Shown: positions 1 through 6,236 of the stretch, piece by piece
How positions within the stretch are numbered: position 1 is the first letter of the stretch
Layout: every line of letters begins with the position of its first letter
Source of the DNA: Bacillota bacterium
GTDB taxonomy: Bacteria; Bacillota_C; Negativicutes; CTSoil-072
Length of the DNA: 6,341 nucleotides
NCBI GenBank assembly: GCA_017861495.1
Contig: JAGFXW010000146.1
Coordinates: forward strand, 1 to 6,341
Direction of reading: 5' to 3'
Notes under the pieces: model-generated
The model's database searches: none
Told to the model about the DNA's origin: nothing
The model's input: the letters and a program-made list of their open reading frames with translations, nothing else
Made by a program: the position numbers and the translations under genes

Positions 1-973
1 ACGATTAGGCGTCATCAGCCATATCTCCTTCGGGATGGAGAGCATTGACCCTGATTTGCCGATTATCATCGAAGCAATCGAAGATGAAACCGTTAAACAA
101 TATATTGCCCAACGGCTAAAGGAAGGACAACCTTATGCCGCTGCTGTCGCGAACTCAATCGCAGCACGATATAGCATTGATGCACAAACCCTTTCTTCCC
201 CCAACAATATACTTGCCATTGAATATATGAGAGCTCTGCAAAAATACGCTCCCCAGATACAACCCGTCCCCATTCTCCGCAAAGGCCCCGGGTTCCACGA
301 TACAACTCTTCAAGGCTGTTTTTCCAGCGCTTCTGCATTACGCCTCGCAGTTCAGACCAATGGTTCGATGAACGAACAAGTTAAACTTGCTGTACCGGTG
401 TTTGCTCAAAAGCTCTATCAAAACTTACTCCAATCAGGGCGGGGGCCGGTGGCTCTACGTTGTCTGGAAAATATCATTCTAGCCAAGCTTAGAACGATTA
501 GCCCGGAATTATTGACGCATCTTCCGGACATATCCGAAGGCCTGGAACACAAATTCTTAGCCTCTTCGCAAAAATCAGGCAATATCGAAGAACTATTGCA
601 GCTAATAAAAAGCAAACGATATCCGATGACACGTTTGCAACGTATTCTTATTCAATTATTACTCGGTATAACTAAAAAACAAACAGATAACTTTAACACC
701 GCAGGGCCGCTTTATGCCCGTATTCTTTCGTTCAATGACAATGGTCGCCAGATCATAAAAAAAATCCAACACCGTAACCAAATACCGGTTATCACAAAAG
801 TATCCCATTATTTAACCAGCAAGCAATGTCACCAAGAATCGTTAACGCCACTTCAGGAAATGCTGGCAATCGATATTACCGCTACAGATCTTTACGCCCT
901 TGGTCTTTCCCATCCGGCTTGGCGAAGGGCGGGCTTGGATTTTCTTCATTCACCGGTATATTTCCGCCCCTAA
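1..973 (+). CDS. tmcAL: tRNA(Met) cytidine acetate ligase, 5'-truncated by window edge
   Basis: TmcAL (Bacillus YlbM) activates acetate with ATP and acetylates the wobble cytidine C34 of elongator tRNA-Met in the cytoplasm. The frame is open from base 2, so the gene enters from the left. The ATG at 35 is internal: the residues before it, HISFGMES, match the family's conserved FGSE-type segment. The N-terminal HxGH-type nucleotidyltransferase region is outside the window. Counting from that ATG, the visible hallmarks are SPNNILAIEYMRAL (55-68), the RKGPGFHD segment (82-89), the SSASALR nucleotide-binding motif (97-103), and a C-terminal tail with DITATDLYALG then GLDFLHSPVYF. About 323 codons are visible against roughly 400 in full-length relatives. 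It ends 11 bp before the convergent patatin gene, with no terminator between them. Family assignment is firm; regulation cannot be seen. Confidence 0.93.
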   Translation, partial: RLGVISHISFGMESIDPDLPIIIEAIEDETVKQYIAQRLKEGQPYAAAVANSIAARYSIDAQTLSSPNNILAIEYMRALQKYAPQIQPVPILRKGPGFHDTTLQGCFSSASALRLAVQTNGSMNEQVKLAVPVFAQKLYQNLLQSGRGPVALRCLENIILAKLRTISPELLTHLPDISEGLEHKFLASSQKSGNIEELLQLIKSKRYPMTRLQRILIQLLLGITKKQTDNFNTAGPLYARILSFNDNGRQIIKKIQHRNQIPVITKVSHYLTSKQCHQESLTPLQEMLAIDITATDLYALGLSHPAWRRAGLDFLHSPVYFRP

Positions 974-984
974 TCGGGATCGCA

Positions 985-1755
985 TCATTGGTCAGCAAAA
1001 AATATTTGTTTAATCTGCGGCATAGCATTACGGGCCGCCTGCTCACCGAGAGCGACACATTCATCAATCGCTTCAAACGAGCTGGGTGCTATATGACCGG
1101 TTCGCGGTTGTATCAAAATATGGCAGTTATCTCTCCGGTAGTTCAGCAACTCTCTTTCCATGATATCAATCGTCTGGATAATAACATCGAATATTGAGGA
1201 AATGGCATAATTTCCTGCACTCGTTAAATCGACCCCTATGACAATATCAGCCCCCATGTTGCGCACTACATTAAGCGGAGTGGGGTTCACGACAGCGCCG
1301 TCAACCAACAGGCATCCGTTGTATTCAAAAGGAGCGAAAATACCAGGCACTGATATGCTGGCCCGTACGGCTGAAGCAACTGAACCTTGCGAAAAAACAA
1401 TTTCCCGCCCGCTCTTCAAATCGGTTGCCACAACAGCCATGGGAAGGAGCAAATCGGCAAAATCCTTATTCTGTAGCAAAGTGCGTATCGTTGTTAATAC
1501 CCGGTCACCTGAAAAAATGCCCATTTTAGGAATTCCGAAATCAACCACTTGCCATCGTTTCCACTGTTTTGCCAATTTCCATATTGCATCAGGCTCTAAG
1601 CCGGCACAATACAAAGCGCCTATTAAACTTCCAATGCTGCAGCCGGCAATATAATCAATCGGGATACCTTCCTGCGCAAAGACACGCAATACTCCGACAT
1701 GCGCCAATCCACGTAATCCGCCCGATCCTAAAGCCAGCCCAATTCGAGGAGCCAC
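985..1755 (-). CDS. Patatin-like phospholipase family protein (RssA/YlbK type)
   Basis: This is a 256-residue serine acyl hydrolase of the bacterial patatin family, expected to cleave acyl ester bonds of lipids with a Ser-Asp dyad. Its true substrate is unknown. It shows the glycine-rich oxyanion loop GSGGLRG (10-16), the nucleophile elbow GCSIG (38-42, Ser40), the conserved SVPGIFAPF stretch (135-143) and the catalytic VDGA (Asp152). Length fits the short single-domain RssA/YlbK group. It has no signal peptide or membrane segment. The start is a GTG, chosen because GGGAGG lies 7 bases upstream and GSGGLRG then sits near the N-terminus as usual. It is the last gene of the leftward operon, 24 bp after the coiled-coil gene. 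Bacillus keeps its homologue ylbK in the same neighbourhood as coaD and ylbM, which supports orthology. Annotation as esterase rather than phospholipase is equally possible. Confidence 0.9.
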   Translation of the reverse strand: MAPRIGLALGSGGLRGLAHVGVLRVFAQEGIPIDYIAGCSIGSLIGALYCAGLEPDAIWKLAKQWKRWQVVDFGIPKMGIFSGDRVLTTIRTLLQNKDFADLLLPMAVVATDLKSGREIVFSQGSVASAVRASISVPGIFAPFEYNGCLLVDGAVVNPTPLNVVRNMGADIVIGVDLTSAGNYAISSIFDVIIQTIDIMERELLNYRRDNCHILIQPRTGHIAPSSFEAIDECVALGEQAARNAMPQIKQIFFADQ

Positions 1756-1779
1756 TATCCTGCCTCCCAGTCCATTTCA

Positions 1780-2253
1780 TTATTTTTGTTTGTCCTCTTT
1801 TGCCCCTTGTAAAGCCGCCAATACGTCATTATGGCCACGTTGCACAATTTCCATTGCCCCACTAAGATTAGACGACAAATGGGTGAAAACTCCTTCTGCA
1901 TATCGCAACGCATCACACTGCAGATCACGCGCATGATTATGCGCCTGTTGAATAATTTCCGCCGCTTGCTCCTGTGCGTGCTGGGTAATCACATTTTCAT
2001 CCGTCAAACGCTCAACGTACGCTTTTGCTTGGTCAATCGTTGCCTGGGCTTCTTTTTTTGCTTCTTCAATAATCCGATTCCGTTCGTTCAAAAGTCGTCC
2101 GGCCTCAACAATCTCAGCCGGTAATGCCGCTTGCAGTTCATCGATCAATCGGGTCAGGTCATCTTCTTCGATTACACGTTTATTGGTAAAAGGGACCCGT
2201 GTGGCATCCACCAGTAAATTTTCCATTTCTTCAAGAATTTCATCAATTGTCAT
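1780..2253 (-). CDS. SepIVA/DivIVA-like coiled-coil protein (often labelled 'ATPase' or hypothetical)
   Basis: This is a 157-residue, highly charged, mostly helical protein without a signal peptide, membrane segment or Walker motif, so the 'ATPase' label used for such proteins is unsupported. Residues about 1-55 form a conserved head: a VPFTNKRV turn (20-27) is followed by LIDELQAALPAEI, a linker of the form LID.(L/I)...(L/I)P.E(I/L)..A. Residues about 56-120 are a heptad-like coiled coil rich in Glu, Ala, Lys and Gln. From memory, this head and the A-x-A-rich helix resemble the N-terminus of mycobacterial SepIVA, a DivIVA-like septum/envelope factor, but the coil here is much shorter. Its ATG overlaps the coaD stop (ATGA), with GGGAG just upstream, implying translational coupling. 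The gene is clearly real; a role in cell envelope or division is inference. Confidence 0.82.
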   Translation of the reverse strand: MTIDEILEEMENLLVDATRVPFTNKRVIEEDDLTRLIDELQAALPAEIVEAGRLLNERNRIIEEAKKEAQATIDQAKAYVERLTDENVITQHAQEQAAEIIQQAHNHARDLQCDALRYAEGVFTHLSSNLSGAMEIVQRGHNDVLAALQGAKEDKQK

Positions 2254-2786
2254 TTTTCTCCCACCTTAGCAGTAAGATCATTTGGTTTTTTCTTTTCGAC
2301 AGCCAGCAAATCGGAACAACGTTTGATAATCCTCTCTTCGACACCGGCAGGAACCAATCCTGTAATTTTTCCGCCAAATCCGGCTAATTCTTTAATTCCA
2401 GTAGAGCTAACAAACGAATACTTGCCACTGGTCATAATAAAAACTGTTTCTATTTCCGGATCGATGCTGTTGATCAACAAGGCTCGCTGCACCTCTGCTT
2501 CAAAATCGCTAAACGCCCGCAAACCCCGGACAATAATATGCGTGTTTTTTAAACGAACATATTCATTTAATAAGCCGGAAAAAGCTTCTACTCTCACATT
2601 GGGTATGTCCCGAGTAGCCATTTTCAACATTTCGACTCTTTCTTCCATGGAGAAAAATGGCTTTTTATTGGGATTCTGAAAAACTGCAACAATAATTTCG
2701 TCAAACATTGTGCTTGATCTCTTAATGATATCTACATGTCCATTCGTAACCGGATCAAAACTACCCGGACAAATTGCCAACCGCAT
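2250..2786 (-). CDS. coaD: Phosphopantetheine adenylyltransferase
   Basis: CoaD transfers AMP from ATP to 4'-phosphopantetheine, giving dephospho-CoA and pyrophosphate. It is the penultimate step of coenzyme A synthesis and acts as a cytoplasmic hexamer. Diagnostic motifs are PGSFDP (7-12), the nucleotidyltransferase TNGH (14-17), NPNKKPFFSMEER (38-50), VRGLRAFSDFEAE (87-99) and SSTGIKELA (127-135) in the place of the ISSTxxR-type signature. At 178 residues it is about 15-20 longer than typical CoaD; the excess is a lysine-rich tail (about 160-178) that probably lies outside the fold. The ATG is preceded by AAGGGG 7 bases upstream, lying over the end of rsmD (3-bp gap). The tail overlaps the next gene by 4 bp. 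The rsmD-coaD pair is widely conserved in Firmicutes. Confidence 0.97.
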   Translation of the reverse strand: MRLAICPGSFDPVTNGHVDIIKRSSTMFDEIIVAVFQNPNKKPFFSMEERVEMLKMATRDIPNVRVEAFSGLLNEYVRLKNTHIIVRGLRAFSDFEAEVQRALLINSIDPEIETVFIMTSGKYSFVSSTGIKELAGFGGKITGLVPAGVEERIIKRCSDLLAVEKKKPNDLTAKVGEK

Positions 2787-2789
2787 ATT

Positions 2790-3362
2790 TTATCCCCTTT
2801 CTGGTTCTCCATTACGACTTTGTATAAAACTGAGTACGGTTTCCCCGTAACGTTCCACGCGTTTAACTTGCAACACACCTAACTCGGTTGTCAACTCATC
2901 ATGCCGGGAATGTTCCAAAACAAGTACTCCCTGCGGGTTCATTAAAGAATTCACATCCAAAAACGCTGCGACTTTCTGTATCCACCCCTGATTATATGGC
3001 GGATCACAAAATATGATGTCAAACAATCTGTTTTCCCGCTGTAATCGCAATAAAATTTTTAATACATCACCTCTGACAACTTCACACTTTTCCTGCAATC
3101 CGGTTCGAACTGCATTATCTTTTATTATTCCTATACTCACAGGACTGTGATCAACAAATATGGCTTGTCGTGCTCCCCGGCTCAAAGCTTCCAACCCTAA
3201 ATTACCGGTTCCGGCAAACAAATCCAATACGGCTGCGTCCTTAATGCGGGGGCCTAAAATATTAAACAACGATTCCTTAATGCGATCGGCTGTCGGACGT
3301 GTGTTTAGGCCTTGTGGAGTTTTCAGCTTTGTTCCTTTGGCACTGCCGGTAATGATACGCAT
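2790..3362 (-). CDS. rsmD: 16S rRNA (guanine(966)-N(2))-methyltransferase
   Basis: RsmD uses S-adenosylmethionine to methylate N2 of G966 (E. coli numbering) in 16S rRNA during assembly of the 30S subunit. It is a Rossmann-fold class I methyltransferase. Motifs counted from the chosen start are TRPTADRIKESLFNIL (21-36), the SAM-binding VLDLFAGTGNLGLEAL (45-60), the acidic strand end IFVD (68-71) and the catalytic DPPY (120-123). At 190 residues it has normal length. I start at the ATG opening MRIITG, the usual RsmD N-terminus. A longer frame from a GTG at 3398 adds 12 non-conserved residues and lacks a suitably placed ribosome site. Upstream of the chosen ATG are GAGG (13 bases away) and a closer GAAAG. 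It is the first gene of the leftward operon; Bacillus ylbH is the equivalent. Confidence 0.95.
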   Translation of the reverse strand: MRIITGSAKGTKLKTPQGLNTRPTADRIKESLFNILGPRIKDAAVLDLFAGTGNLGLEALSRGARQAIFVDHSPVSIGIIKDNAVRTGLQEKCEVVRGDVLKILLRLQRENRLFDIIFCDPPYNQGWIQKVAAFLDVNSLMNPQGVLVLEHSRHDELTTELGVLQVKRVERYGETVLSFIQSRNGEPERG

Positions 3363-3452
3363 CGATCTTTCACATCCTCGTCTTCCCTTGCCCAACACCT
3401 AATCCATCCAATTTTTTATTTACTGAAAAATGGAAATCAAAGAGCTGTATTT

Positions 3453-3481
3453 ATTTTACCATATTTTTTTAAGCATGACAT
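3453..3481 (-). promoter_or_regulatory. Probable sigma-A promoter of the rsmD operon
   Basis: Reading leftward, ATGTCA (4 of 6 matches to TTGACA) is followed by a 17-base spacer and TAAAAT (5 of 6), preceded by TGG, an extended -10. Transcription would begin near 3446 and leave an untranslated leader of about 84 bases before the rsmD ATG. No upstream leftward gene lies between it and the divergent DUF4127 gene, so a promoter is expected here. The call is from pattern only. Confidence 0.55.
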
Positions 3482-3520
3482 CGTTACAACGCGTAAAGAT
3501 TGTATTTCAAGCCGCTAATT

Positions 3521-3547
3521 ACAGGAAAGCCGACGAAAAGGTCGAAT
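3521..3547 (+). promoter_or_regulatory. Sigma-H-type promoter for the DUF4127 gene
   Basis: ACAGGAAAG (3521-3529) matches the Bacillus sigma-H -35 consensus RnAGGAwWW at 8 of 9 positions. After an 11-base spacer, GTCGAAT (3541-3547) matches the -10 consensus RnnGAAT completely. Transcription would begin near 3555, about 40 bases before the ATG at 3594. The overlapping AATAAT (3545-3550) could instead serve sigma-A, but nothing like TTGACA lies 16-18 bases upstream of it. Sigma-H drives transition-phase and early sporulation genes. Confidence 0.5.
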
Positions 3548-3593
3548 AATTTTTAAAGTTATCAAAAACGGAACAGTATGAAAAGAGGCATTT

Positions 3594-5282
3594 ATGATTC
3601 TGCGCTTTACAAGATATTTTTTCATCATTAGTGTATTAATCATTACGATATTCACTTTGGAATACTCAACCGGCCATATTCAATGGAAAATCGGACAAAA
3701 AACGGCGCTTCAAGAATACCGTACCGCTAAAATGACAATTCTACTTTTGCCGCTGGATAGCCGCCCTCCTTGCACACAGTTCGTAGAACAACTTGCAGCC
3801 ATTGCCGGAATAAAAATACTCCTGCCGCCGGCAACCTTGCTCGACAATTATAAAACTCCGGCCGACCGGGTTGGTTTACAACAATGGCTGCAAACCAACA
3901 TCGCGCAAGCAGACGCGGCAATCATCTCCATAGATATGTTGATCCATGGCGGGTTATTGGCCTCTCGTCAAGCGCAAGGATCGACGCAGGACCAAGAAAG
4001 AGCCATTGATATATTAATAGAGCTGCATGAAAAAAATCCTCAAATACCACTTTACGTTTTTAATATTATCCCCCGATTATTGATTGCCGACTCGGAAGAA
4101 ACAATCCGATTTCAGAAAGCCATGACACAATATTCCATACTAAAAGACCAAATCGCCCTGTTTGAAAATCCTCACGATGTAGAAAAACTGGAAAAAATAG
4201 AAAACCAGGTTCCCTTGGAACTTGTCCGCAAATACCAATCTTTGTATATCCAGAATCGCAATCTTAATTTTCATTTGATCAATTTAACAAAACAAGGTGT
4301 TTTTGCCGGATTGGTCATCGGCCAGGATGACAGCCAGTTATTTGGCTGGCCAAACAGCATCAAAAGAACGCTGAAAAATTATCTGTCAAACTTGCCGGAA
4401 ATGAACGATAAAATTTTCATCACCCGCGGCACGGATGAATTGGCGCTCACACTATTAGGACACATTGCTACACACAGTTCCAATATGCAACCACATATTT
4501 ATGTTGCGTATTCACATCAACAAGCTGCGCAAACGGTCATGCCCTTTATGCCGAACACAGTGCAGAAAACAATTTCCGAAAAAATCGATTTGCTGGGCGG
4601 GCGGGAAGTTGATGATCCGAACAATGCGGACTTTATTTTATACGTTCATATTGGCAACCGAAAAACAAAAGATATTGTACTATCCACAGCAGCCCACCAA
4701 TTAAACGGCTTCATCGAACAGGGCTATAAAGTCGCGCTGGTCGACCTTACCGAAGATTTTTATGCATCCGAAACCGTACTCTCTCTCTTATTAAAACAAA
4801 AAGCAGATTTAACCAAACTGATTGGTTATGCCGGTTGGAATACTACCAGCAACTCCATTGGAACAGCCGTAACACAAGCAGCGCTGTTTTCCCAGGCAGC
4901 AACGAATTCCACTTCACTGCCTGAGTCTTGTGAAATTTATAAAAGCAACCTTGAATTCTTGATTGCCCGCTTACTTGATGATTGGTATTATCAAAAAGAT
5001 ATCCAACCGGATATCAATCAACGACTGCTCCTCACCGGAATAGATCCATATAATCTTGGCAGCGCCTACAACAAAACGGACCAACACATCCGGGAACTTA
5101 TGGCTGACAAAGCCCGCTTATTATTTCACCAAAACCTCGCGAACCGGCTTATACCAATTTCTGCCGCAGGCGCAAATCACTACATTGCAATTACTGATTT
5201 ACAAATTATTGCACACCTGCCCTGGTCCCGTACCTTTGAAATCTATATCAACCCTACCCTCACCGTGACGTATTGGCAATAA
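3594..5282 (+). CDS. DUF4127 family protein with N-terminal membrane anchor
   Basis: This 562-residue protein belongs to the DUF4127 family, whose biochemical role is not established to my knowledge. Residues about 6-22 form one hydrophobic segment after a basic start (MILRFTRYFF), giving a signal anchor that should place the body outside the membrane; no AxA cleavage site is obvious. The body opens with LLPLDSRPPC (51-60), then KTPADR (87-92), ISIDMLIHGGLLASR (111-125), GQDDSQLFGWPN (243-254), TRGTDELAL (277-285) and GYAGWNTTSNSIGTA (411-425), all typical of the family. The clustered Asp/Arg motifs suggest an active site, possibly metal-dependent, but that is inference. The ATG is preceded by AGAGG with 5 bases spacing, and the gene ends with tandem TAA TAA. 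It stands alone, divergent from rsmD and convergent with the NlpC/P60 gene. A likely sigma-H promoter precedes it. Confidence 0.88.
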   Translation: MILRFTRYFFIISVLIITIFTLEYSTGHIQWKIGQKTALQEYRTAKMTILLLPLDSRPPCTQFVEQLAAIAGIKILLPPATLLDNYKTPADRVGLQQWLQTNIAQADAAIISIDMLIHGGLLASRQAQGSTQDQERAIDILIELHEKNPQIPLYVFNIIPRLLIADSEETIRFQKAMTQYSILKDQIALFENPHDVEKLEKIENQVPLELVRKYQSLYIQNRNLNFHLINLTKQGVFAGLVIGQDDSQLFGWPNSIKRTLKNYLSNLPEMNDKIFITRGTDELALTLLGHIATHSSNMQPHIYVAYSHQQAAQTVMPFMPNTVQKTISEKIDLLGGREVDDPNNADFILYVHIGNRKTKDIVLSTAAHQLNGFIEQGYKVALVDLTEDFYASETVLSLLLKQKADLTKLIGYAGWNTTSNSIGTAVTQAALFSQAATNSTSLPESCEIYKSNLEFLIARLLDDWYYQKDIQPDINQRLLLTGIDPYNLGSAYNKTDQHIRELMADKARLLFHQNLANRLIPISAAGANHYIAITDLQIIAHLPWSRTFEIYINPTLTVTYWQ

Positions 5283-5298
5283 TAAAAATTTACAAAAA

Positions 5299-5368
5299 AG
5301 GCTATTGAAAAGACAAATCTGCGGCGTTTCCTTGCAAACGGGCCCCAGATTCGACTTCACAATAGCCT
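5299..5368 (-). terminator. Long interrupted hairpin with T-run, terminator of the NlpC/P60 gene
   Basis: The outer arms AGGCTATTG (5299-5307) and CAATAGCCT (5360-5368) pair perfectly over 9 bp. Inside, AAG/CTT (5310-5312 with 5355-5357), AATCTG/CAGATT (5316-5321 with 5346-5351) and CGTTT/AAACG (5325-5329 with 5336-5340) continue the stem through symmetric internal loops to a 6-base apex. Read leftward, the outer stem is followed directly by TTTTTT and then more T-rich sequence, the layout of an intrinsic terminator 14 bases after the NlpC/P60 stop. Read rightward there is no T-run, so it should not efficiently stop DUF4127 transcription. It is unusually long for a terminator. Confidence 0.68.
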
Positions 5369-5382
5369 GTCAGCCAGGAAAA

Positions 5383-6096
5383 TTAACGGATAAGCCTGCG
5401 CGCACCCAAATACCTGGCTTGATAGTATGGTTTTGACATTGGTGTTATAACCACTTCACTTGCGCTGGAACTGGCATGAATAAACTGTCCATTGCCGATG
5501 TAAATACCTACATGGGAAGGACCAGGCTCATATGTTTCAAAAAACACCAGATCCCCAATCTGCAACTCTTGTTGACGATTTATTGCCATGCCAACTACAA
5601 ATTGTTCATCCGCCATTCGCGGTACATTAAACCCGTTCGTCTGCATCACATAATAAACAAATCCGGAACAATCAAACCCCCCCGGCGAACGTCCGGCCCA
5701 AACATAAGGAACGCCAAGAAACTGTTTGGCAAATGCCGCAACCTGGTACCCAATACGATTATCGCTGCGCGCCCGGCTGATGGAAGACATCATACGGTCA
5801 TCCATTATCATTTGCAACGTCTTGGCGCCAACAATTCCATCCGCTTCCAAGCCAGCATCGATCTGAAGCGCAACGACCGCTGACCGCGTTGCCGGACCAA
5901 AGACTCCATCCACCTGGTCTTCCAGGTAGTTGTAGTCTTTCAGCTTTTGCTGGATCAACCGCACATCGGTTCCAGTCATGCCCTGCTTTAAAAGTCCGTT
6001 ACCTGGTGCAGAAGCGGCTTCAACTGTCGAATACAGGCTAATTCCGCTTACCCATAAAACAAGAACGCATCCTAAAATAAATTTTAAAAACTTGAT
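5383..6096 (-). CDS. Secreted peptidoglycan hydrolase: PG-binding domain plus NlpC/P60 peptidase (ATC start proposed)
   Basis: This is a 237-residue cysteine peptidase expected to cut peptidoglycan stem peptides outside the membrane. In order it has a signal peptide (1 to about 30: basic KFLK, hydrophobic core 7-19, then VEAASA), a PG_binding_1 domain (about 34-97, with LLKQGMTGTDVRLIQQKL and DGVFGPATRSAVVALQ), a short linker, and NlpC/P60 (about 115-237). The catalytic residues are Cys143 in FDCSG, His195 in SHVGIYIG and His207 in FIHASS. The first in-frame ATG, at 5979, falls inside the PG-binding domain and would remove the signal peptide, so it cannot be the true start. The frame upstream has no ATG, GTG or TTG before a stop at 6115-6117. 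ATC at 6096 lies 8 bases after GGAGG and opens a normal signal peptide. A sequencing error changing ATG to ATC is the main alternative. The gene is monocistronic, with its own promoter and terminator. Confidence 0.87.
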   Translation of the reverse strand: MKFLKFILGCVLVLWVSGISLYSTVEAASAPGNGLLKQGMTGTDVRLIQQKLKDYNYLEDQVDGVFGPATRSAVVALQIDAGLEADGIVGAKTLQMIMDDRMMSSISRARSDNRIGYQVAAFAKQFLGVPYVWAGRSPGGFDCSGFVYYVMQTNGFNVPRMADEQFVVGMAINRQQELQIGDLVFFETYEPGPSHVGIYIGNGQFIHASSSASEVVITPMSKPYYQARYLGARRLIR

Positions 6097-6103
6097 CCTG
6101 TCG

Positions 6104-6113
6104 CCCTCCCCCT
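6104..6113 (-). promoter_or_regulatory. Strong ribosome binding site for the NlpC/P60 gene
   Basis: Read leftward, AGGGGGAGGG contains the near-perfect anti-16S core GGAGG (6109-6105), 8 bases before the proposed ATC start. Its strength and spacing decide the start, since no canonical start codon lies in frame downstream of it before the PG-binding domain. Confidence 0.7.
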
Positions 6114-6164
6114 GTCATTTTTTCCGGTTTTTTCGTATCCCACATCTAGAATTTTGTTTCGCCA

Positions 6165-6180
6165 GGATTTTAAAAAATCC
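6165..6180. repeat. Small perfect inverted repeat in the NlpC/P60 leader
   Basis: GGATTTT (6165-6171) and AAAATCC (6174-6180) are exact inverted copies separated by two bases. The repeat lies in the predicted untranslated leader of the NlpC/P60 gene, between its promoter and ribosome site. It could be an operator half-site pair or a weak RNA hairpin; neither strand has a T-run that would make it a terminator. Confidence 0.35.
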
Positions 6181-6206
6181 TATCATAAAATAACCATGAC
6201 AAAAAT

Positions 6207-6236
6207 ATTATTTTTTATGGTAAACAAGGTTGACAA
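6207..6236 (-). promoter_or_regulatory. Candidate sigma-A promoter for the NlpC/P60 gene
   Basis: Read leftward, TTGTCA (6236-6231, 5 of 6 matches) is followed by an 18-base spacer and AATAAT (6212-6207, 5 of 6). Transcription would start near 6200, leaving a leader of about 100 bases. The -35 box overlaps that of the rightward tRNA promoter almost completely. The region is AT-rich, so a chance match is possible. Confidence 0.4.

Noticed and set aside
826..1654. Rightward reading frames at 826-1197 and 1238-1654
   Set aside because: Both lie mostly antisense to the patatin gene (the first also overlaps the end of tmcAL), show no family motifs and have low-complexity shadow composition.
2790..3398. 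rsmD starting at the GTG at 3398
   Set aside because: The extra 12 residues are not RsmD-like and there is no properly spaced ribosome site; MRIITG at 3362 is the standard start.
4465..4704. Out-of-frame readings inside the DUF4127 gene (4465-4704, 5056-5268, and leftward 3727-3921)
   Set aside because: They are shadows of a strongly supported gene with conserved motifs throughout.
5283..5370. Rightward terminator for the DUF4127 gene
   Set aside because: The hairpin is followed on the rightward strand by GTCAGCCAGG, not a T-run; only the leftward reading fits an intrinsic terminator.
5383..5979. NlpC/P60 gene starting at the ATG at 5979 (198 residues)
   Set aside because: The frame continues upstream with PG-binding residues and a full signal peptide, and the ATG at 5979 lies inside the PG_binding_1 domain, so this start truncates the protein.
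6025..6031. TGTCGAA, a perfect Spo0A-box core, with similar cores near 2295-2301 and 3540-3546
   Set aside because: A 7-base degenerate motif is expected about once or twice by chance in 6.3 kb on both strands; the 6025 and 2295 copies are inside coding sequence and the 3540 one has a mismatch.
6182..6202. TATGAT (leftward, 6187-6182) with TTGTCA (6202-6197) as the NlpC/P60 promoter
   Set aside because: The two boxes are only 9 bases apart, and no -35-like hexamer lies 16-18 bases upstream of TATGAT.
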